Notes under the pieces: model-generated | What the model was told of the DNA's origin: nothing | What the model saw: only the letters and a program-made list of their open reading frames with translations | Database searches by the model: none | Position numbers and translations under genes: made by a program | NCBI RefSeq assembly: GCF_000231445.1 | Contig: NZ_AGFR01000003.1 | Location: forward strand, 186,001 to 250,000 | DNA from: Commensalibacter intestini A911 | GTDB taxonomy: Bacteria > Pseudomonadota > Alphaproteobacteria > Acetobacterales > Acetobacteraceae | Direction of reading: 5' to 3' | Length of the DNA stretch: 64,000 nt | In this document: positions 26,510-35,234 of the stretch, one piece after another | Position numbering within the stretch: position 1 is the first letter of the stretch | How the letters are laid out: each line of letters begins with the position of its first letter

Positions 26510-27838
26510 ATGAGTGATATTATTCCTACTTATTCCCCAAAAGAAATCGTAGCGGAATTAGACCGCTATATTGTTGGTCAAGATGATGCGAAACGTGCTG
26601 TTTCTATTGCTTTACGTAATCGTTGGAGACGTGCGAAGCTAGCTGATGGTATTCGTGAAGAAGTGGTTCCTAAGAACATTCTTATGATAGGCCCAACGGG
26701 TTGCGGTAAAACAGAAATAGCTCGTCGCTTGGCTCGCTTATCACAAGCACCATTTTTGAAAGTGGAAGCAACTAAATTTACAGAAGTTGGCTATGTGGGG
26801 CGTGATGTTGAAAGTATTATCAGAGATCTAGTTGAGGCTTCTTTGGTGATGTTGCGTGATATTAAACGTCGTGATGTCAAAGAAAAAGCAAAAGATGAAG
26901 CTAATCAACGTTTAGTTGTCGCATTAGTTGGTGAGAGTGCTTCTGCGGAAACAAAGAATAAATTCTTACAAATGTTGTTAAGCGGAGAGCTTGAAGACAA
27001 AGAAATCGAAATTAGCCTTGCGGATGTTTCTGCGCCTGTTAATCAATTTGATATTCCTGGTATACCTTCTGCTCAGGTCATTAACTTTACGGATATGATG
27101 AAAGGGTTAATGAATAAATCAGAAAAAACACGTCGTTTAACGGTTGCTAAGGCAAGAGAAGCGTTAATCAAAGAAGAATCTGATAAGTTATTGGATAATG
27201 ATGCTTTAGTACAAGAGGCTATTAATCGTACCCAAAACCATGGTATCGTTTTCTTAGATGAAATAGATAAAGTTTGTGCACGCTCTTCTGAAGGCGGTAG
27301 TGGACGTGGTGGTGCGGATGTGTCTCGTGAAGGGGTGCAACGTGATTTATTACCTTTGATTGAAGGCACTACGGTTTCTACAAAATATGGATTAGTAAAA
27401 ACGGATCATATCTTGTTTATTGCATCTGGTGCATTTCATATTGCGAAACCTTCTGATTTATTACCAGAGCTACAAGGGCGTTTGCCTATTCGTGTTGAGT
27501 TATCTGCGCTGACATGTGAAGATATGCGTCGTATTTTAACAGAGCCAGAACATTCTTTGTTAAAACAATATATTGCATTAATGGCGACCGAAGGGGTGAC
27601 TTTAACCTTCACGGAAGCTGCAATTGATGCAATTGCACAATTAGCAACGGATATCAATGAACGTGTTGAAAATATTGGTGCTAGACGTTTGGCAACTGTG
27701 ATGGAAAAATTGCTAGAAGAAGTCTCATTTACGGCTTCTGAACGATCTGGTGATTCAATTGAAATTACCCCTCAAGATGTTGAGGAACGTGTTGCGTCAT
27801 TGGCAAATAAGAGTGATTTGAGTCGCTTTATCCTTTAA
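26510..27838 (+). CDS. hslU: ATP-dependent protease ATPase subunit HslU
   Basis: HslU is the AAA+ unfoldase that feeds substrates to HslV. The protein has 442 residues, with Walker [10 protein letters not shown] near residue 58, Walker B IVFLDEID near 245, the intermediate domain between them and the sensor-2 Arg in NIGARRL near the C-terminus. ATG 26510 is 9 nt after AAAGG and gives the usual [14 protein letters not shown] start. ATG 26504 is in the same frame but too close to that site. Confidence 0.97.
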   Translation: MSDIIPTYSPKEIVAELDRYIVGQDDAKRAVSIALRNRWRRAKLADGIREEVVPKNILMIGPTGCGKTEIARRLARLSQAPFLKVEATKFTEVGYVGRDVESIIRDLVEASLVMLRDIKRRDVKEKAKDEANQRLVVALVGESASAETKNKFLQMLLSGELEDKEIEISLADVSAPVNQFDIPGIPSAQVINFTDMMKGLMNKSEKTRRLTVAKAREALIKEESDKLLDNDALVQEAINRTQNHGIVFLDEIDKVCARSSEGGSGRGGADVSREGVQRDLLPLIEGTTVSTKYGLVKTDHILFIASGAFHIAKPSDLLPELQGRLPIRVELSALTCEDMRRILTEPEHSLLKQYIALMATEGVTLTFTEAAIDAIAQLATDINERVENIGARRLATVMEKLLEEVSFTASERSGDSIEITPQDVEERVASLANKSDLSRFIL

Positions 27839-27880
27839 TTTATAGTGACCTTACCGATTTTATAAGATTGATAGAGTAAA

Positions 27881-28321
27881 ATGACTGATCCTTTTATAAT
27901 ACCAGAAGAAGAAAGTGCGTCTGAAGCGATTGAGGCAATTCGTGATGAATTAGAATTGTTTGATGACTGGATGCAACGTTATCGTTACCTGATTGATTTG
28001 GGGGAGAAGCTACCTGACTTTCCTCAAGAATGGCAAAATGATCATTTTCGAGTTATGGGATGTCAAAGCCAAGTTTGGCTTAATTTCCGTGAAAAAGATG
28101 GCACTATATTTTTCGCAGGAAGCTCTGATGCTGCGATTGTAAAAGGGTTGGTTGCCTTATTATTGCGTATTTATTCAGGACGTAACTTTCCTGAAATTTT
28201 GGCAGTTGATCCTATTTTTATTACGGATCTTGGGTTGGCAGGTGCTTTATCTGCTAATCGCAGTAACGGGGTGGCATCAATGGTTCAAGCGATACAAAAA
28301 ATAGCGCAAAGTTATTTATAA
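27881..28321 (+). CDS. sufE: Cysteine desulfurase activator SufE
   Basis: SufE accepts persulfide sulfur from the SufS desulfurase for Fe-S cluster assembly. The 146-residue protein has the acceptor Cys in MGCQSQVWL (about residue 60) and the DDWMQRYRYLIDLGEKLP N-terminal helix typical of SufE. No other suf gene is adjacent. It lies 42 nt behind hslU on the same strand and is followed by the hairpin at 28367. Confidence 0.93.
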   Translation: MTDPFIIPEEESASEAIEAIRDELELFDDWMQRYRYLIDLGEKLPDFPQEWQNDHFRVMGCQSQVWLNFREKDGTIFFAGSSDAAIVKGLVALLLRIYSGRNFPEILAVDPIFITDLGLAGALSANRSNGVASMVQAIQKIAQSYL

Positions 28322-28366
28322 ATTAATGAATAAATGACAAAACAATCTGTATAAGCGCGGAATTGT

Positions 28367-28408
28367 GATTTTCCTTTATTTTAAGACGAGCGTAAAATAA
28401 AGGAAATC
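28367..28408 (+). terminator. Long hairpin between sufE and the ThDP decarboxylase
   Basis: A 16-bp stem (arms at 28367-28383 and 28393-28408, with one bulged T) closes a 9-nt loop. The arms read GATTTTCCTTTATTTTA and TAAAATAAAGGAAATC. It follows sufE by 46 nt and ends 41 nt before the decarboxylase start. The sequence after it is not a clean T run, so it may be a terminator or a leader element of the decarboxylase gene. Confidence 0.5.
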
Positions 28409-28449
28409 AAATTTCTTCTATGTAAAGAAAAAATATAGAGAGGCTATAC

Positions 28450-30147
28450 ATGAAACGGACTGTAGGCGACTTCCTACTTGATAGATTATCCCAAATTGGT
28501 GTTAAAGATATCCTTGGTGTTCCTGGAGATTATAATCTTCAACTTCTGATTCAAGCAGAAAGAAGAAAAGATATTAGATTTGTTGGCACACGTAATGAGC
28601 TTAATGGTGGTTACGCTGCAGATGGGTATTCCAGAGTCAATGGAATATCAGCATTATTAACAACCTATGGTGTTGGCGATCTTAGTGCAATTAATGCAAT
28701 CGCGGGTGCTTATGCTGAATATGTTCCTATTGTTTGTATCACGGGTGCGCCTCCATTAAATAGTATGTATAGACGTCGCTTTTTGCATCATACAACTGCA
28801 GAAGGTAACTTCGAAGACGTGATGAACTGCTATCGTCCATTTACAGTGGCTCAAGCACGTATTGCCCCACAAAATGCAGTTGAAGAAATAGACCGTGTAT
28901 TACGTGCATGTGTTCGTAAGAAACGCCCTGTTTATTTGCAAATACCTTCTGATATTACCTTTTTTGAGATCGATGTTTGTAATGAAAAGCTATCATTATG
29001 TCAGCAAACTAGTGATGCTCGGCAGTTAGGTGCAGTATTAGAACGTATTGAGGAAAAGTTAGCAAAAGCAAAAAATCCTTCTGCATTGTTGGGTATGGCA
29101 TTAGATCGTTTTGGATTGAGTGATTCAACACAGGCTATGATTGAGAATTTTAATATTCCATTTGCAACATTATCTGCCGCACAATGTGTATTAGATGGCG
29201 ATCATCCTCAGTGGATTGGTGGATATAGTGGACGTTCATCTTCTGATCAGGTAAAGGCAGCGATTGAAGAATCTGATTGTTTATTTGGATTAAATGTTAA
29301 ATTTACAGATAGTAATTCAAGCTATTTTACTCAAAAAATTCCAGAAGATATGATTGATATTCGTCCTTTTAGGACGATTATTGGTCATGAAGTCTTTGAA
29401 GGTGTTTCAGCAGTTGAATTGTTAGAGGCGTTGTCCAAAATAACACCTCCGAAGAAATATCAAAATATTCCAGCAAAAATTGCTAAAACCGAGAATAATT
29501 GGGTTTCTAAGGGAAGTGAAAAGCTTATTCAAGATCGTTTTTGGAAGCGTGTTGAGAAATTTATTAAGCCAAATGATGTGGTGGTTACTGAAGCAGGAAC
29601 TTCTATGCGTGGAGTAAAAATTCTGGATATGCCATCTGGAATTACGATTATCAGTCAGCCTTTATGGTTATCTATTGGATATTCGTTACCAGCACTTTTT
29701 GGATCTTCTTTGGCGCAGCCTAATCGTCGTCAAGTAATCTTTATCGGGGATGGTTCATTTCAGTTAACAGCTCAAGAGGTTTCTTCATTTTTTGAGCATG
29801 ATTTAAAACCTATTATTTTCCTGATTAATAATAGAGGATATACCATTGAGCGCGCGATTATGGGCTTTCATTCAGCTTATAATGATATTCCAAATTGGAA
29901 TTATAAACAGTTATTTGAAGCATTTAGTGATGGAAAGCCGTTCTTTGCGCGTCAGGTTGTGACAGAAGATGATTTTGAAAGTGTTCTACAAGACGCAGAA
30001 AAGGCATCTGATCAATTATGCTTAATTGAAGTGATGTTTGATCCATTGGATATTCCAAAAGCGGTTCAATCTTCTGCGAATATGGTGGCGTCTTTTAATT
30101 ATGGTCCAAGAGGGTTAAAAGAGTTAGATAAAAATGTAGATGATTAA
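28450..30147 (+). CDS. ipdC: Indolepyruvate/pyruvate decarboxylase-type ThDP enzyme
   Basis: This 565-residue thiamine-diphosphate 2-oxo-acid decarboxylase has the three-domain ThDP fold. The PYR domain carries the activating Glu in RNELNGGYAADGYSR (near 50) and an HH pair in FLHHTTAEGNF. The PP domain has the Mg/ThDP motif GDGSFQLT ending in INNRGYTIE (near 440-475). Start and spacing (VGDFLLDRLSQIGVKDILGVPGDYNLQ) resemble indolepyruvate decarboxylase more than the pyruvate decarboxylase of acetic acid bacteria, but the substrate (pyruvate, indolepyruvate or other 2-oxo acid) is not decided by sequence. GAGAGG precedes ATG 28450. Confidence 0.85.
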   Translation: MKRTVGDFLLDRLSQIGVKDILGVPGDYNLQLLIQAERRKDIRFVGTRNELNGGYAADGYSRVNGISALLTTYGVGDLSAINAIAGAYAEYVPIVCITGAPPLNSMYRRRFLHHTTAEGNFEDVMNCYRPFTVAQARIAPQNAVEEIDRVLRACVRKKRPVYLQIPSDITFFEIDVCNEKLSLCQQTSDARQLGAVLERIEEKLAKAKNPSALLGMALDRFGLSDSTQAMIENFNIPFATLSAAQCVLDGDHPQWIGGYSGRSSSDQVKAAIEESDCLFGLNVKFTDSNSSYFTQKIPEDMIDIRPFRTIIGHEVFEGVSAVELLEALSKITPPKKYQNIPAKIAKTENNWVSKGSEKLIQDRFWKRVEKFIKPNDVVVTEAGTSMRGVKILDMPSGITIISQPLWLSIGYSLPALFGSSLAQPNRRQVIFIGDGSFQLTAQEVSSFFEHDLKPIIFLINNRGYTIERAIMGFHSAYNDIPNWNYKQLFEAFSDGKPFFARQVVTEDDFESVLQDAEKASDQLCLIEVMFDPLDIPKAVQSSANMVASFNYGPRGLKELDKNVDD

Positions 30148-30169
30148 TTCATCTCATGATGAGTAAAAG

Positions 30170-30209
30170 AAAAGCCAGATAAATACTAGTATTTATCTGG
30201 CTTTTTATT
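30170..30209. terminator. Bidirectional terminator between the decarboxylase gene and minE
   Basis: A perfect 12-bp stem (GCCAGATAAATA with TATTTATCTGGC) around CTAG spans 30174-30201. It is flanked by AAAA on the left and TTTTTATT on the right. It serves the plus-strand decarboxylase and could also stop minus-strand minE transcripts. Confidence 0.93.
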
Positions 30210-30236
30210 GTTGATTTAATCAGAAGAAAAGATTAG

Positions 30237-30506
30237 TTATTTCTCGTCGGCTTGATTAGTTTGAGGCACTTCAATATCAATTTCTAACGTAGAAAAATCA
30301 TTACCTCTATCAACTTTGACTTGGATTTTTTCTTGGTCAATAGAAATATGTTTTTGAATAACTTCCATAATTTCTTTTTGCAGTTTTTGTAATAAATCTG
30401 AATTTCCAGCCATAGAAGAGCGTTCATGAGCAAGGAGGATTTGTAAGCGATCTTTAGCAACTGGGGCACTATTTTTTTTAGCAAAGAAATTTGAAAAAAA
30501 GCTCAT
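30237..30506 (-). CDS. minE: Cell division topological specificity factor MinE
   Basis: MinE stimulates MinD ATPase and drives pole-to-pole oscillation, restricting MinCD inhibition to the poles. The 89-residue protein has the N-terminal amphipathic/anti-MinCD part ([10 protein letters not shown], then [14 protein letters not shown]) and a C-terminal dimerisation part. Its start overlaps the minD stop by 4 nt. The gene order minC-minD-minE is conserved. Confidence 0.95.
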   Translation of the reverse strand: MSFFSNFFAKKNSAPVAKDRLQILLAHERSSMAGNSDLLQKLQKEIMEVIQKHISIDQEKIQVKVDRGNDFSTLEIDIEVPQTNQADEK

Positions 30507-31318
30507 GATCCGCTCCTTCCAAGCAACCAGTCAAAGAAACCTTTTTTATCAGTAGGAATTGTAACTTCAATTTTTTCGCCTTGTAGGCGTTTAACAGCTT
30601 CTGTATAGGCGCGTGCAGCAGCAGAATTTGGGGATGATAAAGTGATTGGGGATCCTAAGTTAGATGCTTTTAATACATCTTCACTTTCGGGAATAATTCC
30701 GATGAGGGGAATAGAAAGAATGTCAAGGATATCATCTGTATTGAGCATATCACCACGATTGGCACGGTTGGCAGCATAACGGGTAATTAAAAGATGTTTT
30801 ACGATTTTTTCACCTTTTAGAGCCTTTTCAGTGGTGCTGTCTAAAATACCGATAATACGATCACTATCACGAACGGAAGAAACTTCTGGGTTTGTGATGA
30901 TGATGGCTTCATCAGCAAAATGCATTGCCATTTTAGCGCCGCGTTCAATACCAGCAGGACTGTCACAGATAATCCAATCGAATTTTTCTTTTAATTCTGT
31001 GATGATTTTTCCTACGCCTGCTTCGGTTAAGGCGTCTTTGTCACGAGTTTGGGATGCTGCAAGAATATAAAGTGTTTCAACACGTTTATCTTTAATTAAT
31101 GCTTGAGATAAAGACGCTTCGCCTTGAATGACATTTACAAAGTCAAATACAACGCGTCGTTCAGCACCCATAACCAGATCAAGATTTCTGAGACCAACGT
31201 CGAAATCGATCACAACAACGCGTTGCCCTGTTTGTGCTAAGGCAGCACCAATTGCAGCTGTTGATGTTGTTTTACCAACCCCACCTTTTCCGGAGGTAAC
31301 AACAATTACCTTTGCCAT
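30503..31318 (-). CDS. minD: Septum-site determining ATPase MinD
   Basis: MinD is a membrane-binding ParA-type ATPase that recruits MinC and oscillates with MinE. The 271-residue protein has the deviant Walker [11 protein letters not shown] (residues 11-20), a Walker B-like [14 protein letters not shown] and a C-terminal amphipathic membrane-targeting helix [13 protein letters not shown] 31318 is preceded by AAGGGAA. It lies between minC (86 nt) and minE (overlap). Confidence 0.97.
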   Translation of the reverse strand: MAKVIVVTSGKGGVGKTTSTAAIGAALAQTGQRVVVIDFDVGLRNLDLVMGAERRVVFDFVNVIQGEASLSQALIKDKRVETLYILAASQTRDKDALTEAGVGKIITELKEKFDWIICDSPAGIERGAKMAMHFADEAIIITNPEVSSVRDSDRIIGILDSTTEKALKGEKIVKHLLITRYAANRANRGDMLNTDDILDILSIPLIGIIPESEDVLKASNLGSPITLSSPNSAAARAYTEAVKRLQGEKIEVTIPTDKKGFFDWLLGRSGS

Positions 31319-31404
31319 ATTATTTCCCTTAAATTCTTACAGTTTAGAAACTTATTATTTTATATAGACCTATTAATACTAGAGATTAATATAAAATATA
31401 GATA

Positions 31405-32112
31405 TTATTTGATTTTTGATAAAGGTGCTACAGTCATGACATCATTATCTAAATATACTTGTGCGGCTTTCATGCTTAAGCCATGTTCAATTTCTTCTGC
31501 AGTCATATAATAACCATCGATTGCCATGAGTTCTGCTTCTAATTGATAAGCAAATATTCTAGCTTTTGGTTGCCCACTAATACCTGCGATGGCTCTGCCT
31601 CGTAATGCACCGTAAACATGAATAGATCCTCCAGCAACAATTTCTGTACCAGAAGCAACAGAGTTTGTGACGATTACATCTCCTTCTGGAAATAAAATAC
31701 TTTGTCCAGATCTGATTTGTTCATCAACAATAAGGCAAGGTGTTGGTGTGTTAGGTGCAGGAGGATTGTTTGGCATATCTAAATTATCGATATTTTTTCC
31801 ATTGCCAAAAATAAATGTTTTGGGCCAACTTTGTACAGCTTTCCATGTTGAAGACCCACCTTCAACAGAGATGATTTGGATATTTCTTTTACTTAAAGCA
31901 ATATGTAAATCTTCTAATCCTTCTTCTTCTCCAGAAAGAAGTTCAAGGTTAAGAATGACAGGTTTACCTAAGAAAAAAAATGAAGAGCGTTCAAGTTGTT
32001 TATCTAGGCTGGCAATCCAGTCAGATAAAGGGGTCTCAGGTGTCAGTACTAAGGATAAGAAAGAACGACCTCGGATACGGATTTGAGGAAGGGATGGGGA
32101 AGTGTCTGGCAC
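31405..32112 (-). CDS. minC: Septum-site determining protein MinC
   Basis: MinC blocks FtsZ polymerisation away from midcell. The 235-residue protein has an N-terminal FtsZ-inhibiting domain (about 10-105), a Pro/Asn-rich linker (PNNPPAPNTPTP, about 117-128), and the C-terminal beta-helix that binds MinD, with the RSGQSILFPEGDVIV and GALRGRAIAG repeats. The start is GTG at 32112, with AGGA 10 nt upstream. Confidence 0.93.
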   Translation of the reverse strand: MPDTSPSLPQIRIRGRSFLSLVLTPETPLSDWIASLDKQLERSSFFFLGKPVILNLELLSGEEEGLEDLHIALSKRNIQIISVEGGSSTWKAVQSWPKTFIFGNGKNIDNLDMPNNPPAPNTPTPCLIVDEQIRSGQSILFPEGDVIVTNSVASGTEIVAGGSIHVYGALRGRAIAGISGQPKARIFAYQLEAELMAIDGYYMTAEEIEHGLSMKAAQVYLDNDVMTVAPLSKIK

Positions 32113-32413
32113 GAATAATAATTCCTATTATACAAGCAGAAAAAACGATGTAATCAATCTATAATGTTTTATTATGGATGAAAATTAGAAATTAATGTTT
32201 ATATTCATTTTACAATTTTTGTCACTTAAATATCTATTTTTTTTGTAAATTATAAAAAATAGTGACTTTTATAACATTTTTGTGTTGTAAATCTTATTCT
32301 TATTAATATTTCTATAGATTGGTAAGAATAACAATGATAATGATATTAATTTTAAGAGTAAAATGCTAAGTGTTGTTCATTTGTGATATTTTTAGAAACA
32401 ATGGCTAAATTAT
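32113..32413. promoter_or_regulatory. Divergent intergenic region minC / GST
   Basis: This very AT-rich 301-bp gap must hold promoters for both divergent genes. It contains an inverted repeat (CTATTTTTT at 32234-32242 and AAAAAATAG at 32254-32262) and a GATAATGATATT element at 32336-32347 that weakly resembles a Fur-type half site. I cannot place promoters with confidence. Confidence 0.4.
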
Positions 32414-33082
32414 ATGCGTATATTATATCATCTACCTCTTTGTCCTTTTAGTCGCAAAATTCGCCTGATTATGGCTGAAAAACGCTTGTCATTTGAATTG
32501 ATGACAGAGACGGTATGGAAAAGAAGACCAGAATTTTTTGAAATTAATCCTGCGGGCATGGTTCCCGTTCTTGTAGAAGAGACAGGATTAACTATTCCAG
32601 ACTCTTATGCCATTTGTGAGTATTTGGAAGAAGCATATCCTGATACGTCTTTGATGGGGCGCACACTTGCTGAGCGAGTAGAAGTTCGTCGGTTAACAGC
32701 ATGGTTTGATGATAAATTTAATCGTGAAGTAACGAATAATTTGCTCTATGAAAAAACATTTAAACGTTTTTTTGGAAATAATAATCCAAATGCACAGGCA
32801 TTAAGAGAAGGGTATGAGAACATCAAAACACATCTGAATTATATTGCAGAGTTAACGGAAAATAGGGTTTGGTTGGCTGGTAGTAATTTATCTATGGCTG
32901 ATTTTGCAGCAGCGGCACATTTGTCTTCGTTGGATTTTATTGGTGACGTGAACTGGGATAAAAATCCCATTGTTAAAGACTGGTATGCTCGTATTAAATC
33001 CCGTCCAAGTTTTCGTGCATTATTAAACGATCGTGTTAGTGGTGTTGTTCCTCCTAAACATTATGCAGATTTAGATTTTTAG
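32414..33082 (+). CDS. Glutathione S-transferase family protein
   Basis: This 222-residue protein has an N-terminal thioredoxin-fold GST domain (about 1-80) with CPFS (residues 11-14), NPAGMVPVL and the glutathione-binding DSYAICEYLEE. An all-helical C-terminal domain follows (about 90-205) with LSMADFAAAAHL. The Cys-Pro-Phe-Ser site suggests an omega/beta-like or reductase-type GST rather than a classical transferase. The substrate is unknown. It lies 23 nt before the glycosyltransferase pair. Confidence 0.88.
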   Translation: MRILYHLPLCPFSRKIRLIMAEKRLSFELMTETVWKRRPEFFEINPAGMVPVLVEETGLTIPDSYAICEYLEEAYPDTSLMGRTLAERVEVRRLTAWFDDKFNREVTNNLLYEKTFKRFFGNNNPNAQALREGYENIKTHLNYIAELTENRVWLAGSNLSMADFAAAAHLSSLDFIGDVNWDKNPIVKDWYARIKSRPSFRALLNDRVSGVVPPKHYADLDF

Positions 33083-33105
33083 CCTATATGGGATCAAGGA
33101 GCATG

Positions 33106-34269
33106 ATGTCTGATAAACCTGTTATTTTACAAGTGTTACCTGCATTAGGCACAGGCGGTGTTGAGCGTGGTACGGTTGATATGGCACAGGGGATTATCGC
33201 AGCAGGTGGTATTGCTATTGTTGCAAGTGCAGATGGTATTTGGAAAAATTCTTTAGAGAGAATGGGGGCAATTTATATTGATTTGCCTTTAAATTCTAAA
33301 AAGCCTTGGGTTATTTGGAAAAATCAGTTTGCGTTAGAAAAAGTTATTAGAGAATATCGTGTTGATATTGTGCATGTGCGGTCCAGAGCGCCTGCATGGT
33401 CGGCTTGGTTAGCAATAAAAAAGACAAAAGCACATTTTATTACGACTTGGCATGGTGTGTTTAGTGAAACTTGGCGTGGCAAGCGCTGGTATAATCAAGT
33501 CATGACAAAAGGCGAGCGTGTTATTGCGATTAGTCATTATATTGCAGATCGATTGAAGACGCATTATGGGGTAAAAGAGCAACAGTTAAGAATTGTTCCT
33601 AGAGGTGTTGATTTAACAAATTTTGACCCTAACCTTTCTTTTGGAGAGAGAGTTGCTGATCTTGCGAAGAAATGGGGAATTGTTGAAACACAAAAGGTTA
33701 TTTTACTACCTGGACGTTTGACAGAGTGGAAAGGGCATGAGCTATTGGTTCTTGCAATGGCAAAGTTACAGCAACAATATCAAGAGTGGATCTGTGTGTT
33801 TGTTGGGCCATCAAAAGGTAAAGATAAATTTACGCAAAGATTATTAACCTTAGCCAATCAATTACATGTACGCGATCGGTTATATTTTGTTGGTAATTGT
33901 CAGGATATGCCAGCGGCTTTTATGCTGGCAAATATCGTTGTTGTTCCGTCATTAAAACCAGAACCTTTTGGTCGGGTGGTTATTGAAGCACAAGCAATGG
34001 AAAGATCTGTAGTCGTTGCGAATCATGGTGGTGCTGCGGAAACGGTTAAGGATAAAAAGACAGGCTATGTTTTTGAGCCTGGGAACTCTGATGATTTAGC
34101 AAAAATATTGCAAGAGTTGATGGAAGCATCTGAAGCAGACTTACAATGGGTCGGACGACTAGCAAGAGAAGATGTGCAAGAAAGTTATACGTTGGAGCAA
34201 ATGCAACAAGCGACATTGCGTGTTTACAATGAATTATTGCCTGAAACAAAGCAATTAAATTGCTTATGA
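33106..34269 (+). CDS. Glycosyltransferase family 4
   Basis: This 387-residue GT-B fold enzyme has the N-terminal ALGTGGVERG loop (about 10-19). Its C-terminal donor domain has LLPGRLTEWKGHELL and the EPFGRVVIEAQAMERS E-x7-E motif near residue 290. It probably acts in LPS or capsule assembly in the cytoplasm. The acceptor and donor sugars are not identifiable. Among the nearby ATGs (33088, 33103, 33106) I prefer 33106, since AAGGAG at 33096-33101 leaves it 4 nt. Its end overlaps the following GT9 gene by 4 nt. Confidence 0.85.
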   Translation: MSDKPVILQVLPALGTGGVERGTVDMAQGIIAAGGIAIVASADGIWKNSLERMGAIYIDLPLNSKKPWVIWKNQFALEKVIREYRVDIVHVRSRAPAWSAWLAIKKTKAHFITTWHGVFSETWRGKRWYNQVMTKGERVIAISHYIADRLKTHYGVKEQQLRIVPRGVDLTNFDPNLSFGERVADLAKKWGIVETQKVILLPGRLTEWKGHELLVLAMAKLQQQYQEWICVFVGPSKGKDKFTQRLLTLANQLHVRDRLYFVGNCQDMPAAFMLANIVVVPSLKPEPFGRVVIEAQAMERSVVVANHGGAAETVKDKKTGYVFEPGNSDDLAKILQELMEASEADLQWVGRLAREDVQESYTLEQMQQATLRVYNELLPETKQLNCL

Positions 34270-35177
34270 CGAAGCCCTTGAAAATCTTGGTGATTCGTTT
34301 GGGTGCTTTCGGAGATTTTGTACAGAGTTTTTATCCGTTTGAAGCTATTCGTCATCATCATTTAAAAGATGAAATTACATTACTAACGACAGAGCCTTTC
34401 GCTGATTTGGCATCACATAGTCCGTGGTTTGATCGTGTGATCATAGACTATAAACCGCATATATTAAATATTGCAGGATGGCTCGAGTTAAAGAAAAAAC
34501 TACAAGGTTATGATTTTGTTTATGACTTGCAAACTTCTGGGCGTTCCAGTCGTTATTTTAAGTGGGCAGGTCAACCACAATGGTCTGGGATTGCAAAAGG
34601 CGCATCGCATCCTCATGATAATCCTAATCGTAATGATATGCATACGATTGATCGTCAGAAGGATCAGTTGCAACGCGCAAGGGTTTCTATTTTTCCGCAG
34701 CCTCATTTATCTTGGTTATATAAAGAGACGCTATCTCTTCCACAACCTTATGCAATATTGGTTCCAGGTTGCTCTATTAAACGTCCTGAAAAGCGCTGGC
34801 CTGTGGAGTATTATGGTCAAATTGCACAGCTTTGTATTGATAAAGGGATACAGCCAGTAATTATTGGTAGTCCTTCTGAAGCTAACCTTGTTGAAATAAT
34901 AAAAACGCAGTGCCCGCAAATAATTAGTTTAATTGGACAAACAACTTTGTTACAATTGGGAGGTATTATGAAACATGCAGAGTTTGCATTGGGGAATGAT
35001 ACGGGGCCAATGCATCTAGCTGCGATGGTGGGTTGTCCAAGTGTGGTTTTATTCTCTTCAAGTAGTGATCCGTTGCTAACGGCACCACGTGGGGATGATG
35101 TGAAGATAATATGCCAAGAAAATTTAAAAGATCTGACTGTAAAAAAGGTTGCACAAGCCTTGAAGTGGGTTCATTAG
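34266..35177 (+). CDS. Glycosyltransferase family 9 (heptosyltransferase-like)
   Basis: This 303-residue protein is of the ADP-heptose:LPS heptosyltransferase family (GT9). It begins with KILVIRLGAFGDFVQSF and has the typical donor-site segment ALGNDTGPMHLAAMVGCPSVVLF near residue 240. It likely adds a sugar to the LPS core on the cytoplasmic side. ATG 34266 overlaps the stop of the GT4 gene (ATGA), so the pair is translationally coupled. It may be one step of the same core-assembly pathway. Confidence 0.9.
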   Translation: MTKPLKILVIRLGAFGDFVQSFYPFEAIRHHHLKDEITLLTTEPFADLASHSPWFDRVIIDYKPHILNIAGWLELKKKLQGYDFVYDLQTSGRSSRYFKWAGQPQWSGIAKGASHPHDNPNRNDMHTIDRQKDQLQRARVSIFPQPHLSWLYKETLSLPQPYAILVPGCSIKRPEKRWPVEYYGQIAQLCIDKGIQPVIIGSPSEANLVEIIKTQCPQIISLIGQTTLLQLGGIMKHAEFALGNDTGPMHLAAMVGCPSVVLFSSSSDPLLTAPRGDDVKIICQENLKDLTVKKVAQALKWVH

Positions 35178-35234
35178 TTTTCTTGTTATTTTAATATAAA
35201 GATTAGATTTGTTTTTTGTTCTGGAGATTTGATT

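Noticed and set aside
32336-32347. Fur box before the GST gene
   Set aside because: GATAATGATATT matches only part of the consensus and AT-rich DNA gives such matches easily. A similar partial match near 23500 is equally weak.
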